From: Cenococcum geophilum 1.58 | Taxonomy: Eukaryota > Ascomycota > Dothideomycetes > Gloniales > Gloniaceae | Reading direction: 5' to 3' | DNA: 64,000 nt | NCBI GenBank assembly: GCA_001692895.1 | Contig: KV748196.1 | Span: 186,001 to 250,000 of the forward strand | In this document: positions 22,922-35,600 of the stretch, piece by piece | Position numbering within the stretch: the stretch's first letter is position 1 | Layout of the letters: each line of letters begins with the position of its first letter | The notes under the pieces: generated by a model | Database searches by the model: none | What the model was told of the DNA's origin: nothing | What the model saw: only the letters and a program-made list of their open reading frames with translations | Made by a program: the position numbers and the translations under genes

Positions 22922-23293
22922 CCATCTCCCTCCTCTTTATCTTTATCCTTAAAGATTCTTAATATCTCTAAGTTGTTTACTAGAGGTGTAATATCCGTCT
23001 AATTAATTTGGTTAATATTATTGCTTATTATACCTAAAGCAATTTCTTCTTCCTTAACTGCTCGTCATAGCCGTACTATTGCTGCGATACTATCTCTTAG
23101 TAAGATTATGCCGTCTCCATATTCTTGCTGTGTAAAAAAGGGGTTAGTTTATATTACGTTAGTAAACCCATTTTCGCGATAACCATCCTCTTGCTTAGAG
23201 TGCACTAAAGCGAATATTTATTTATCTTATAACGTTCGCTTTATCTCTAATACTAAATATACGCGACCTATTACTCTTAATAGTTGTCTAGTT

Positions 23294-25775
23294 AGACAAA
23301 GGATAGCTACTACGTTATTCCTAGACGTAAAGGGGGCTTTTGACCATGTCTCTAAAAACCAGCTTCTATCTATCTGTAAGGAACTAGGACTACCTATAGC
23401 GTTTANACAATGGGTGGCTACTTTCCTAAGTAATAGAAAGATACAGCTCTCCTTTAACGGGCAAATACAAGAAAAAGTAGAACTAGAAACAGGGATACCA
23501 CAGGGATCGCCTATATCCCCTATCTTATTTCTACTATATCTACGCAATATCTGTAGGCTAGAGACAGAAGGAGCCTACTCCCTCAGCTATATGGACGATT
23601 TTGCAATTACGGTTATATTAAACTCTACTAAATCTAACTGCAAAAAGCTAGAGAGGATTGCGCGAGAGCTAATGTCTAAAGCTAAGGAAAGCTGCTATTA
23701 GCTTTAATATTGGCAAAACAGAGCTTATACACTTCCATAATAAGCGTACTACTATAGAGGAAGGGCTAAAGCTAGGAGACGTAGAAATATCCCCTAAACC
23801 CCTAGTTAGGTGGTTAGGAGTATTCCTAGACTCTAAGCTTACTTTTAAATAATATGTGGAAATAAAAATCTCTAAAGCAAAAGCAGCCTTTTATTTAATT
23901 AGAAGACTAGGCAATATATAAAGAGGTCTATCCCTATAAGCCCTTCGACAGCTTTATATAGCCTACGTTACTACTATAGCAGACTACGGAGTACAATGCT
24001 GGTGGAAAAGCAAATCTAGAGACTACCTACTAGCTAGGTACCAATCTCTACAAAATAAGGCCCTAAAACTAGTTCTAGGAGCGTTTAGAGGATCTCCAAG
24101 CCAAGCTATAGAGATTAAAGCTTCTACTCCCTCCCCTAGAATTAGATTTAAAAAGCTTTACAATAACTACGCATTAAGAATCCTAAAATTTAAGGAAAAT
24201 TACGCAATTAAAAAGGCCTATATAGAAGAGGTTAATAAAGATAGGGACGAACAGCAGCTAGTTCTAGCTCTAATTCTAGCCCTAAAAACTCTACTATAAA
24301 GTACCTCTTACAGCCAAAAACACAGCTACTATCTCTAACCACTAGAGTTTAGAAGCTAATCCAAAATTGGAATATAGAGAGAGTCTCTCTAGACTGGCAA
24401 AAACCGTAGTCTCCTCCTATTCCCGCTTTCTTTTCTATCTCTAAGGGTAGTAAAGAAGAAGCTGCATAAGAACATCTAAGACTAGTAGAAAATCTACAAG
24501 AATCCCTAAAGTGGGACCTAGTAGATATATACTATACAGATAGCTCTAAAGACAATAAATCAAATATAGCAGCCGTATGCAAAATAGGAGAGAGAAATAG
24601 GATTAAATATGCAACAAACTGGAATCTAGGGCCCTATATGGAAATTATAGATATAGAGCTTTATGCAGTCTATAGGGCCCTAGAACACCTAAAACAATAA
24701 AGACTAAAAGAGAAACAGGTTTATATCTTTATAGATAGCCAAGCGGCTATTAAGAGATTACAGCTTAATTCTCTTACAGGAGGGCAAGAACTAGTCTTTA
24801 AAATTACGCAAAGCTGTTCCTATCTAGCTAGCAGGAATATCTCTATTAACTTCCATTAGGTCCCTAGCCACCTAGAAATTTACAAAAATAAAATAGCAGA
24901 TAAACTAGCTAAAAAGGGCCTCTCTAGAAGAAAAATACAATCTTCTTATTCTTCCCTAGCCCACCTAGGGAAATAAGCAAGAGAAAAGATACTAGAACAG
25001 TGGAAAAACAATTGGCAACAGAACAAAAGNAAAGGAAAACACTATACTAGAATCTATAAAGGAAACTACCCTTTCTNTTTTAAAGCNACTAAGGATAAAT
25101 ATCCTAAAAAGCTANAATCAGCTTTCTTTCAACTAAAACTAGGAAAAGGCTTCTTTAAATCCTTCTCTAAAACAATAGGGAAGGATAAAGAAGGTAGATG
25201 CTTTAAGGACTNTANCNCGGTACAAACCCCTACGCACCTCTTACTAGAATGCAGACTACATTAGGAAGATAGAAAGGAAATGCAAAGANAAATAGGCTCT
25301 TCTCTCTCCTTANAGAAGCTTTTTTNTACAAAGAAAGGAAGAAGGGCGCTTTTTCTATTCTTAAGTAGGACAAAAATAGCTACTGGGAAGTGGCTAAGAG
25401 CAAAAGGATCTCTAGAAGGAGGCAACTCCTACTAAAGTCCTAGTAGATAGACCATAGAAAGTAAAAAGACAGAAATAAACTATAAAAAGGACAGGGACAG
25501 GCATTAGGATTATTTATAATTTTATTCTAATTTTTTCTTCTATTTTCCTATCGTTTTCTTACTACCTAATAGTTATTAGCAACCTAGTATCTTACTAGGA
25601 AGCTATAAATCCCTAGCTTAGGGATTTATAAACTACTAGGACATAGCTACTAGTATATATTAAGTTGCCTAAAAAGGATTTATATATATAGAACTATAGC
25701 GCTATAGCCTAGAGGCTGCATGCGCAGTATTATACGTAGTATAATATAACGGATATAAAAAAAAAAAAAAAAAAA
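23294..25775 (+). mobile_element. LINE-1: 5'-truncated Tad1-like LINE with RT and RNase H
   Basis: Flanked by AGTTGTCTAGTT (23282-23293) and AGTTATCTAGTT (25776-25787) and ending in an A20 tract (25757-25776). The plus strand encodes RT motifs in order: FLDVKGAFDHV, GIPQGSPISPILF and SYMDDF (23588-23602). A segment near 23750-24300 (the GVFLDSKL and ITKAYTT-like thumb region) follows. Then comes an RNase H domain with YYTDSSKDN, the ELYAVYRALEHL helix and IFIDSQAAIKRL. The order RT then RNase H is that of the Tad1 clade of fungal LINEs. The 5' endonuclease part is missing. It is less mutated than the surrounding Gypsy-1b. Several undetermined bases (N) lie near 23406 and 25030-25326. Confidence 0.9.
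23414..23701 (+). pseudogene. Open fragment of LINE-1 reverse transcriptase
   Basis: The longest intact stretch inside LINE-1 (95 codons), containing the GIPQGSPISPILF and YMDDF catalytic boxes. It is part of a larger ORF2 broken downstream by stops, so it is not an independent gene. The antisense frame over 23227-23547 is its shadow. Confidence 0.8.
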
Positions 25776-25794
25776 AGTTATCTAGTTCCCTAAC

Positions 25795-26018
25795 TATCGG
25801 TATCACCTAAGGGGGTACTGCAATTGCAATATAAGGTAACTGGTTCTTAATTCATTTGTGTTCTTTTTTCGTCATCTACTAAAAGAGAAAGAAAGGGGTA
25901 GTAAAGGTCGGGCTATCTATCGGGCCGTAGGTAGTTAGGTGACCTACGCTACGCCATGCGACCCCTGCCGCATACGCTCTGCGCGTAATACAATTTACAA
26001 CCTCTACTTATATAGACA
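25795..26018 (-). mobile_element. Solo LTR, 224 bp, target duplication CTAAC
   Basis: CTAAC occurs at 25790-25794 and 26019-26023, and the equivalent place in Gypsy-1a (near 18990-19010) has no insert. The ends read TATCGG and TAGACA, that is TGTC...CCGATA on the minus strand, fitting a TG...CA LTR with one RIP change. It is GC-richer than its surroundings, and no internal region is present. The parent family is not in this window. Confidence 0.7.
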
Positions 26019-26023
26019 CTAAC

Positions 26024-29000
26024 CAATTTATCTTAAAATCTTATATTTAATCTGCTGTTACGCGGCTAAATAATAAACTGTCTATTACTTTAGCGGAATT
26101 GCGCTGTTCCTAGGACGCTAAACGGAAGGCTACTAATACTTAGTAATAGGCCCTTAAGTCTTATCTAGCGGCGTCCGCTTAGTTAATCCGTCTTAAAAAG
26201 GGTTATAAAAAGGTGCGTTTTAAAGAGTAGAAGCTTATAAAATAGGGTTTATAGGAACTTAGTAATAAGAAAATAGACTTTCTTCTAGCTAAGAAGGAAA
26301 TAGATCTAAGTAGTTTAGCAACTACTCTTCTTAGGTCCCCCTTAGGTAACTTATTCTTTAGCGATCCTTCTTTATTAATACTACCTAACCTAATCTCTTC
26401 TAATACTCCTATACCTTTCCTATAGCATTTTTTAAATTCTCTAGTAGTTCCTAGGTAGTCTTAGTATAGCCTATCCACTTTACTTTATACTATATTTTAT
26501 CGTTAATGTCCTTATAGCTAATAATCTTTAAAACTTACTATTTATCTTCTTCCTATCCTCTATATATATCTGCTTTATAGATTAGTGGCTTAATATTTCC
26601 GTATGCTAGTTCTAGTATTATCATATACTATATAGGGTAGATTTTTATTTTAGCTAATAGGTCTAACTTAAACGTAATCGGTGAAATCCTTTATATAATT
26701 TTAAAAGGTCCTAGTCTAACGTAGTTTAACTTCTTACTTAGTTATTAACTTTTAAAATTTTTGTGTAGTAGCTATACTTTATCTCCCTTTTTAAAATCTA
26801 GTCCCNTAGATCTCTTAGCATTATAGTACTTTTTTATTCTCTTTTATACTTTCTTTGCTGATTCTATAAGGTCTATATAAAGATTTAGTAATATCTTTAT
26901 TCTTTTTTTAGCTATGCTACTTGCTTTCTTTACCTATTATAGTAATAATAATGTTCTTAGCTTATATCCGTAATTTGCCTTAAATAGTAATATGCCTATT
27001 TCTTCTTATGGTGTTATATTATATATAAATTATATAACTAATAATAACAATACCTAATTGTTCTATGCGTAATTAATATAGTATTTTAGATACTATTCTA
27101 GTGTCTAATTTAATCTTTCTATTTAACCGTCTATCTGTAGATAATATACGGTAAAAGTTACTGCTCTAACTCCTTATTCCGCTAAGAATACCTCCTAAAA
27201 TACTGCTATAAATCTTAGATCTCTGTCTAATATAATCTTACTTAGTACTCTATATCTTACAAACACTTCTTTAACGTAGATTCTAGCAATATCTTCTACT
27301 AATATTTCTTCTATATATGCTATAAAGTATCCCCACTTTATAAGCTTGTCTACTATTACTAAAATTACATTATAATCTTATCCAGTAATAGGGTCTCTTA
27401 ACTTTAGTAACTTAATAATAAAGTCCTATAATATAACCTCCTATAGTCTCTCTAGTATTTTAATAGGTTATAGCCCTCTATATAGCTTATACCTTATTAG
27501 TTTATTCCTTTAGCAATCTAGATATTCTTTTATAACTTTTCGCGCTAGTCCCCAGATTCTATTAATAATATACTCTTCTTAGAGTCTTAACACTAAGCTT
27601 ATAGCTCTATTATATCCCTAAGTTATTTCCTTATAGAAATCTTCTACGAAATACTCTACTATACTCTTTAGGATATACCTAGCTTCTTAATTCTCGTATA
27701 TATCCGTTTATAAATCTTCTAGCTATACTTTTAGAATTTTTTATTCCTAAAAGCTTTCTAGTATCTTATAGATTCTTTCTAGTTTATTATCTTCTTAAGT
27801 TGCTATAATTTTAGGATAATTATACCTAATTAATCCGTCTATATCCTTTTATAGTAAAGCCCCTAATAGCTTCTTATTATTTTATAGTTCAGCTTTTTAA
27901 CTTAGAGCGTCTGCTTATATATTATCTGTGCCCTTAGTATACTAAATCTTAAAATGGTATTCTGTAAGCATCTCTACCCATCTAACCTATCTTTAGTTAA
28001 GTTCCTTTATTATTAGGAATCCTATTAGGTTTTTATAATCCGTTTTAACTATAAATAGTTTCTCTATACCTTATAAAAATACTCTTTATTTTTTTAGTAC
28101 TATAACTATACCTAATAACTCCTTATTATAAATGTTATAGTTTAACTCTAGTAGTATTATCTTTTAACTATAATATGCCACTAAGTACTATTTATCTTAA
28201 TACCTTTATATAAAGTATACCCCTAGTATATAGTCTAATATATTTATCTCTATAACCGTCTTTAGTTCTAGTTAATAGATCTTAAGAACTAGCTCCTAGG
28301 TAAACAACTCTTTAACCTTTTTAAATAATTCTCGCTATTCCGCTCCCCACGCCTATAATTCTTTTTTTTTATTAGCTATATAAATAGTTTAATATCCTTT
28401 AACTATTGCGCTATAAACCTTCTATAGTAATTGCAAAACCCTAAAAATAATCTTAACTATATAACGTTCTCTAGTTCTTACTAATTTACTATAGCCTTAA
28501 TCTTCTTTAGATCTATACTAAGTTGGCCTAATTTAATAATAAATCTAACGAAATTGGTCTTCTTAGTAAAGAATTTGTATTTCTTAATTACTACTAGCAT
28601 CTACTCTTCTTATAGTCTCTTTAAGACCCATTTAACGTATTCCCCGTATTCTTCCTTAGTCGTTAAGTAGATAATAATATTATTAAGGTATACCATAATA
28701 AATTTATCTAAGTATTCTCCTAATATATTATTAATACGCTTCTAAAACGTTACTAGTACGTTTATAAGCCTAAATTGTATAACTAATGGTTTATATAGTC
28801 CTTCCTTTAACCTAAAGGCTGCCTTCTATTTATCGCTTTCCTTAATTCTAATCTAATGGTACGCCTACCTTAGATCTATCTTTATAAAGATTTGCGCATT
28901 ACCTATCCTATCTTAAATTTTACTAATTAAGGGTAAAGGATACCTATTCTTTCTAGTAATGCTGTTTAGCTATCTGTAGTTAATATATAGCCTTAGTTTG

Positions 29001-32000
29001 CTATTCTTCTTTAGTATAAATAGTACTGGATAACTTGCTAATGACTGTAATGGTCTAATATATCCCTTTTATAAGTTTTCCTAGATAAACTCTTTTAATA
29101 CTCTACCCTCTTTTTTAGTAAGCTTATAGATTAGAAAGAACTTTAGACTTATTCCTAGTTCTAATTCTATTTTATAGTCCTATGCCGTATATTTTACTAG
29201 CTTTTCGCTTTTTAGTAACCATAGTTTCTTACCATATTTGTGGTATCTCTTTAGTATATAACTTAAGCCTTTCTCTATTTCTTTATAGGTTGCCCCTACT
29301 TAGTACTATACTAACTTGGCTTATTATTATATCTTGCGCTATTAAGTATCCCTAATATTGACTTAACCTATAACCTAATTAATCTTTAAATTGTATTCCT
29401 ATAACTAAGGCATTCCTAGTACTGCCTTATTCTTTCCTAATGGTAATATATTAAAAGATATCTTAATTTATCTCCCTTTAATAGTTAACTAAATAGGTCC
29501 TATTTTAAGGTTAATAATGCCTCCTCTATAGGCTATCGGATCTCCTAAAATTGTTACTAATAGGTAAAGATACTCCTTTTTCCTGTATAGTAATCCTATT
29601 CTTTTAACTGTTGCTAGTAAGATATAGTTCCTTATTGCTCTACTATCTATTAATACTTTAAACTGTTAATCTTACTATTTAACTTATAAATTTAGGTATT
29701 GTCCTTAAATTCCTTTAAGGGTCTAAGGCTCTACTACTAGTTCCCTCTAGTCCTATAGGCCTCTACTTTTCCTAACTATTAGCTACTTAATCCTATTTAT
29801 ACTTAGTTCGCTTTTTATCTTTAATATACTATAGATATATATTCTTTAGGCATTTCTACCACTATTATCCGTCTAGGCATTCTTCCGTAAGGAATTTTCC
29901 TAGCTAAAGTATTAAGTCTCCTAACTCCTAAACTTCTACTAGATGCCAGCTATGTATATACTTAGCATTTCAATATCTCTGTTCCTCTACTAACTAATAT
30001 ATTCTTATAGGGTATTTCTAATACTTATCCTTTAGTGCTTTGTATATATTACACGTATCGTCTATATACATAATCTATGCTAACGTATAATGTGCTTAGT
30101 GCTTTAGGTTAACTCTTAGCTCGTCTTTATCCTTAAGTTTAAACCTCTATCGTGTTAATTTAAACGTTATAACTTTATTTTCAGGTACTAAGATACGTCT
30201 CTTACTTCTCTAGTCCTCTAAACGCTCCTCTAGATCTTTTAATGTTATAATTAAGGCTCCCTTAATATAACTCATTGCTTTTTCTATAATTAGGTGGTTT
30301 TAGATAACTTTCTCATCTAACTATATATAGAAATCTTCCCACTTATTATTGTGCCTTTGCCTATACCACTTTTAGTATAGTTGCTAGAGTGTATACGGTT
30401 CGTTTATAAGGAAGTATCTTCTTATTACTGCGTTATAACAGCCCTTTATGTATTATTCCTTAAACCTAGTTAGAATTCTTAGATTCTCTTTATTTTCCAG
30501 TTTAGTAAGCTACTTAGCTCTTAGTATACCTACCCTAGGCCTATTAGTAATTCTTTATATAGGTGCTCTATCCCTTATACGTCCTAATATACTAGATCTC
30601 CTATCTAGTTTCTGTTCTTACTATAAGGTAATTCTTGCTCTAAATTTCTCTATAGTTTCTTTCTTTTCGCGCCTTACGAGTGGATCCTTAAAGTCTTCTT
30701 GCTTTTTAGTCTTAGTATTAATTTTTTAATCTTTAGGCTAAACGCTGTGTTCCCCTGGTAAGTCTTTTAGGTCTATATACCTATCTCCTAGTCTAGTTGC
30801 TATTTATGCCGCATATTCTCTAATCTTGTTAATAGTCCTTATTTGTGTCTCAAAATCTTGGTTCTATAGAATTCTTAATCCTAAACTTGCTTCTAACTTA
30901 AGCTTTACTCTAGCCTTAGTCCAACTAGGCTTACTTAGTATTCTTATCTTATCCTAAAAGTCTTAAATCTCACTTATCTTATCTTAAGAATCTTATACCT
31001 ATAGGAAACTCTATCCCGAGCTTATTTATATATCTTTAAACTAAGCTGCTGCCCTGCTCTATCGATTGCTATTTATTGTAGGTCCTTAGGTTTACCCTAT
31101 CTCTTCTTAAGAATCTTAGTTGTCTCTTATCTTATTTTAAAAATCTTAAGCCTTTAGCTTCTTGCCTTTATTAAGTGCCGAAGTAATTCGCTATTCTACT
31201 TTTCTTGCGTCTTGCAAAGTAATAGACATTGTATTTAGTAGGGTCTTAATCCCTACTAATGTTCCCTATTCTGTAGTAGAATTATCCTCTACCTCTATTA
31301 TAATATTTTTGAGGTTCGTATACTCCTAGTAAGCTACTTCCGTTGCCTTATTATTATAAAATATTTCGCCTTCGTCGAATTTATTATCTTTAATATCCGA
31401 TCTACGAACTGGTTTATTGGTTCCCTTATACTCTACTAGGTATAGTTCCTATAGCTAATAGCTTACGCTGTACTTAGCGTCTTTATAAATTTGGCATGCG
31501 TTATTATAACAAAATGCAAAACTTCTAATTAAACACTCCTTTGTTCCTTGTAATATACTATTATCCCTCTATATATATGTGTCTTCTACTAGTCGGGTTC
31601 CCTTTATTGCATAGTGCTGCTAACTATCTTTATAATCCCTCGCGAAATAACCCTATTTTCCGCAATTTATATAAGCTCTGTCTTTAAACTATTAACTTTA
31701 CTATAGAGTCCGCCTAAACGTCTTCTGCTGCTAAGATCCCTAGTTTAGCCTCTACTCCTTAGTCCTATAATTACTAGATCCTTAACCTTTAGGTTTTTAT
31801 AGTTTCTTACTCTATTTCTTATAGGCTTCTTTAGTACTACTTAGGTCTATTAGCTCTGCGCTATACTATAGTTTTTAACTTAACTTTAGTTAATGTGTAC
31901 TTTACGCCTTATATAACTATAAAACTCTATCTTAACCTCTCTTAGCCTGTTCCCTTTAGTAGATCTAATTATTAATCTTAATCACTTAATCTATTAAATC

Positions 32001-32124
32001 TCTTAGGGTGTCCGCATCTTCTATTAGGATAATTACGTCCTAGACTTTAGCCTTAAGTCCTTACTTATACTGTGCTATAAGTGCCTTATTATTCCACTTA
32101 ACTTATATAGCTAGCGTCTGGAAC
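26024..32124 (-). pseudogene. Gypsy-1b polyprotein (gag end, RT, RNase H, integrase, chromodomain)
   Basis: The most complete Gypsy-1 coding region, read right to left. It begins with a gag zinc knuckle near 31630-31690 (INCGK-GYFARDYKDS), followed by RT with its YLDD box near 28670-28710. RNase H and integrase follow near 27300-28400, an integrase C-terminal segment like KVWLLHKNF near 26760, and a tail of PKGDL type near 26320. The tail matches the one after the Gypsy-1c chromodomain near 60460. The frame has many stops from CAA/CAG/TGG to TAA/TAG, so it is dead. Its right edge is the Gypsy-2 target site GGAAC (32120-32124). The frame at 30448-30729 on the plus strand is a chance opening. 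Confidence 0.82.
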
Positions 32125-32311
32125 TGTTATAGTGCTATAATAAAGTAGACTAAATAACTACGTTGTAGTATGAAGAGGGGAAGGAGGTGGAAAGGGGGTA
32201 TTATATATAAATAGTAGGGCCGGCCGCTAAGTTGCTAGTGGTGGGCTAGCTAATAGTAGGAAATAGTACGAGACAGTATAAAACAGTATACGTTAGGTCA
32301 GTGCCGTAACA
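32125..32311 (-). repeat. 3' LTR of Gypsy-2
   Basis: 187 bp, TGTTATAGTGCT to GTGCCGTAACA. It includes GTAGGGCCGGCCGCTAAG, a GC-rich stretch that escaped RIP in both LTRs, and a GCTAGTGGTGGGCTAGCTAA motif related to that of other LTRs in the window. Confidence 0.93.
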
Positions 32312-32430
32312 ATACTCCTCTCCCTTAGATAGTTTGGTCCCTAAACTAAATAAATAACTTAAAAATAGGCAGTATATAGGGTTGCCTATTTTTTACTGCA
32401 AAGATATTAGTTTTGCTTACCGCCCTTAAC

Positions 32431-32600
32431 TAAGCTAATGGCGATTTTCTATACCGGGCATAGAAAATCCTAATTGGTTAGTTTAGTAAGTAAAGTCGGT
32501 AGAACTCTATACCGCCACCTAAATTGGTCCGCGTGGCGTTTCTTAGTAAGAATTTGGCTAATTAGACAACTTTAACCGCTGGTTAAAGTTTTATAACATT
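32431..32600 (-). other. Hairpin-bearing module shared with Copia-1
   Basis: About 165 bp upstream of the Gypsy-2 3' LTR align with 51530-51690 of Copia-1. Two hairpins are conserved. One has a perfect 10-bp stem, GATTTTCTAT/ATAGAAAATC (32443-32452 and 32460-32469), with a 7-nt loop. The other has a perfect 8-bp stem, CTTTAACC/GGTTAAAG (32570-32577 and 32581-32588), with a 3-nt loop. A third hairpin, AACCACCA/TGGTGGTT (near 32603-32630), is only in Gypsy-2. Between them lie shared words such as CTTAGTAAGAAT and TAATTAGA. Function is unknown. Confidence 0.75.
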
Positions 32601-32649
32601 TTAACCACCACAAATTTTAATATGGTGGTTGGCCGCGACCTTAGTGTAA

Positions 32650-35600
32650 CTTTTCCTTATCTCGTGCCCAGTCTGGGGGTTCTAGCTTCTTAGGGTGTTA
32701 CTTATAAAAGTGCTGTATAGCTTGTTCGCAACCCTTTAGGTCTTCCTTTAGCTGCTAGGTTATATCCTTATAATATTTCCATTTAATCTTATAAGTTAGG
32801 CCCTAGGGGTCTTTATTATGTACATTAAGGATTTTCTTAAACTTTTATTTGTCTTTTATATTGCCGTTATTATCTCTTTTTACTACTCGTCCTTATATAT
32901 TACGGTGCTCTATAGTATTAATATTTACTTAACTAGGGATCTCTTTAGCGGCCTAGAGGCAGACCTTAGATATATAAAAGAATTTATTTACTTAGATATA
33001 GTCCGGGAGGTCTACTATAATTATCCCTTAGTATACTATAAGTACGGGGTATAGGCTGTCCTATTTGTCATCCTATTTCTTCTTAAATCTATTTATCTTT
33101 ATATTTTCTAAGCTAACTATAACTATATTGCCTTTGTAGAATAACGCGCTCTTATCCCTANNGGTATTAGNATTATCTTTATAGCNTTACTATAAAATNN
33201 NGGCTAGGGCCTTAAGCTATATTAATATCCGCTTAAAGCGGTTAGCCATAGAGTCTGTATAGAAGAACTCCTTCTTTACTTATACTAATAGTGTTGGTAG
33301 GTAGGGGCCAGCAGGCTTAATTCTAAGGTAAGGGTTAAAGCCATAGTTTATAAAAAACGGGGAGATGCCTATACTCTTATTAACTTAGTTATTTATAGCA
33401 AACTTAGTAAGCGGTAGGTAGTTAACCTAGTTGTCCTATATAAAGCTAATAAAAGTATAAAGGTATTTATTTACGGCAGCGTTAATAATTTTAGTTTAGC
33501 CGTCCGTTTCTGGGTATTAGGCTAAGCTTGGTTATAAGGTTGTCTTAAGGCGTTTACTTAGTTGTCGCTAGAAGTTGCTAATAAATTATATACCGCGATT
33601 GGAGATAATTGTGTTTGGTGCACTATAGAGCTTATATATATTATTAACAAAGCTATTAACTAGCTCCTCTATTAAGAGTCCTATAACTAAAATAAGGTAT
33701 TATATTTTAGTTAGGCGGTCTATAATAATAAGGATATATTTATATACCTTACCGTAGTGTTAGTATACTAGTAGCGTTATAATATAGTTAATTAAGATAT
33801 CGGTTTATGGGCGGGCGGGTAATTCTAGTAGCTTTAGGAAATTAGGTAGGGTAGAATAGGGGGTCTTAGTGCGAAAGTATAGGGTATAGTCTTTAATAAA
33901 GGTAGCTGTAAACTAGGAGATTCCTAGCTACTAGTATATTTAGTTTAAAAGGTTAAGAGTTTTAACCCAGCTGGGGTAACTAGTGGGGCCGCTACTATAA
34001 GAGTAATGGGTAACTTCTAGGCGGAGGTCTAGGGCGTTAGGGACGAAGAGACGTTAGCGGAAGTAGATCTGTTTATTAACGATACTATATTCTAACTTAT
34101 TATAATAGAGTAATTTCCTAATCTTCTTTAGCTAATAGCGAGCTTTCTAATTACGTAGGGCTGCTACTATATCTTTTACGAGTTTATTCTCCTAGTATTT
34201 TAGCTAGATTAACTTATCTAGTAACTTTTCGGCTATTTTAGGGTCTAGAGCGGCTATAAACTCCGCGTTATTAGAGTTACGGGACTTATATAGTAATTCT
34301 TCTAAGATTATAGGGTTAACTTTCTAGGGAGGTATAACGACTTAGGCTTAGTAGCGGAGGCGTTTATTATTAGTGTCCTTAGGCCTTATTTCTAGTAGCC
34401 GGCTTAGGGTATTAGGGAGCGTAGCTTTGCTGCTGGGTCTATATATAATTATAAAGTTAAGCTATAAAAGGAACTCTGCCTACTAGATTTAGCGCTAGTT
34501 TAGCTACTTAGTAGTTATAAACGTCTGTAGGTTTTTATAGTTGGTAATAATTTTAAATAGCTCCTTAGTCCCTTATAGCTTAGGACGCTATTCCTCTAAA
34601 GCCTTAACAATAACTAAGAGTTCTTTATTATAGATCTCGTAGTTATACTCTAGCGCAGAGTGTTTTATAGAGAAGAATATAACTAGTCTTAATTTTCCGT
34701 TATTATTATATTGGGAAAGGACTCTACTAGAAGCCTAATTTAATACGTCTGTTTCTACTACTATTTTCTTCGTATAGTTATAGTATACTAGTACTAGTGC
34801 TAAAGTAAAGGCTCCCTTAAGGGCCTTAAATAATTTGGCTTATTCTAGTCCCTATAGCCATCTAATATCCTTCTTTAGGAGTTTTATTATAGGTGTAGCG
34901 ATAGCAGAGTAGCCTTAGATAAATCGTTAGTAGAAATTCGCGAAGCTAAGAAATTGTTGTAGTTCTTTAATTAATATTGGGTCCTTCTATTTCTATAAGG
35001 CCTGTACCTTCTTAGGGTCTATAGTTATGCTATTAGTTAAGATAATTAAGCTAAGGTATTTTGTTTTAGTAGAGTAGAACTTAGACTTATTAATATTAAT
35101 CTAAAGTCCAGCATTACTAAGTCTTTGGATAACTTTATTTATATACTTAGTATGCTTAGCGCGTGTTTTAGAGAAGATAAGGACGTTATTAAGGTAGGCG
35201 GTGTAGTAGTTGTTAAGGGCGTTATATAGAATATAGCGGGTGCGTTATAAAGGCTAAATAGTATAACTAGTATCTTATAGAGTCCGAACCGGGTAATAAA
35301 TACTATAAGTTACTTATAGCCCTCCGCAATCCGGATCTGGTTAAACACAGTAATTATATTAAGTTTAGTAAAGTACTTAGCACCATAAAGTGCGTCAAGT
35401 GTCTCGCGGATTAGTGGCAGTAGGTATTAATTCTTAATAGTAACTATATTTAGGCCTTGGTAGTTATAGCAGATTTATATACCGCCGCTAGGCTTAGTAG
35501 CGAGGAGGAGTGGTATAGTAGCTAGTAAGGTTAATTCGTGGATAAAACCCTTATTTAGCATCTTATTAATCCACTTCTATATACCTAAGTTTAGTAGGTA

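Noticed and set aside
25795-26018. Possible SINE with Pol III boxes
   Set aside because: A GGTTC word is present, but no proper A and B boxes with correct spacing and no A-tail; 5-bp duplication and TG...CA-type ends fit a solo LTR better.
30448-30729. Plus-strand frames at 30448-30729, 40148-40375 and (complement) 49728-49952
   Set aside because: They recur because the three Gypsy-1 copies share sequence; they lie antisense to gag/pol and have no recognisable domain.
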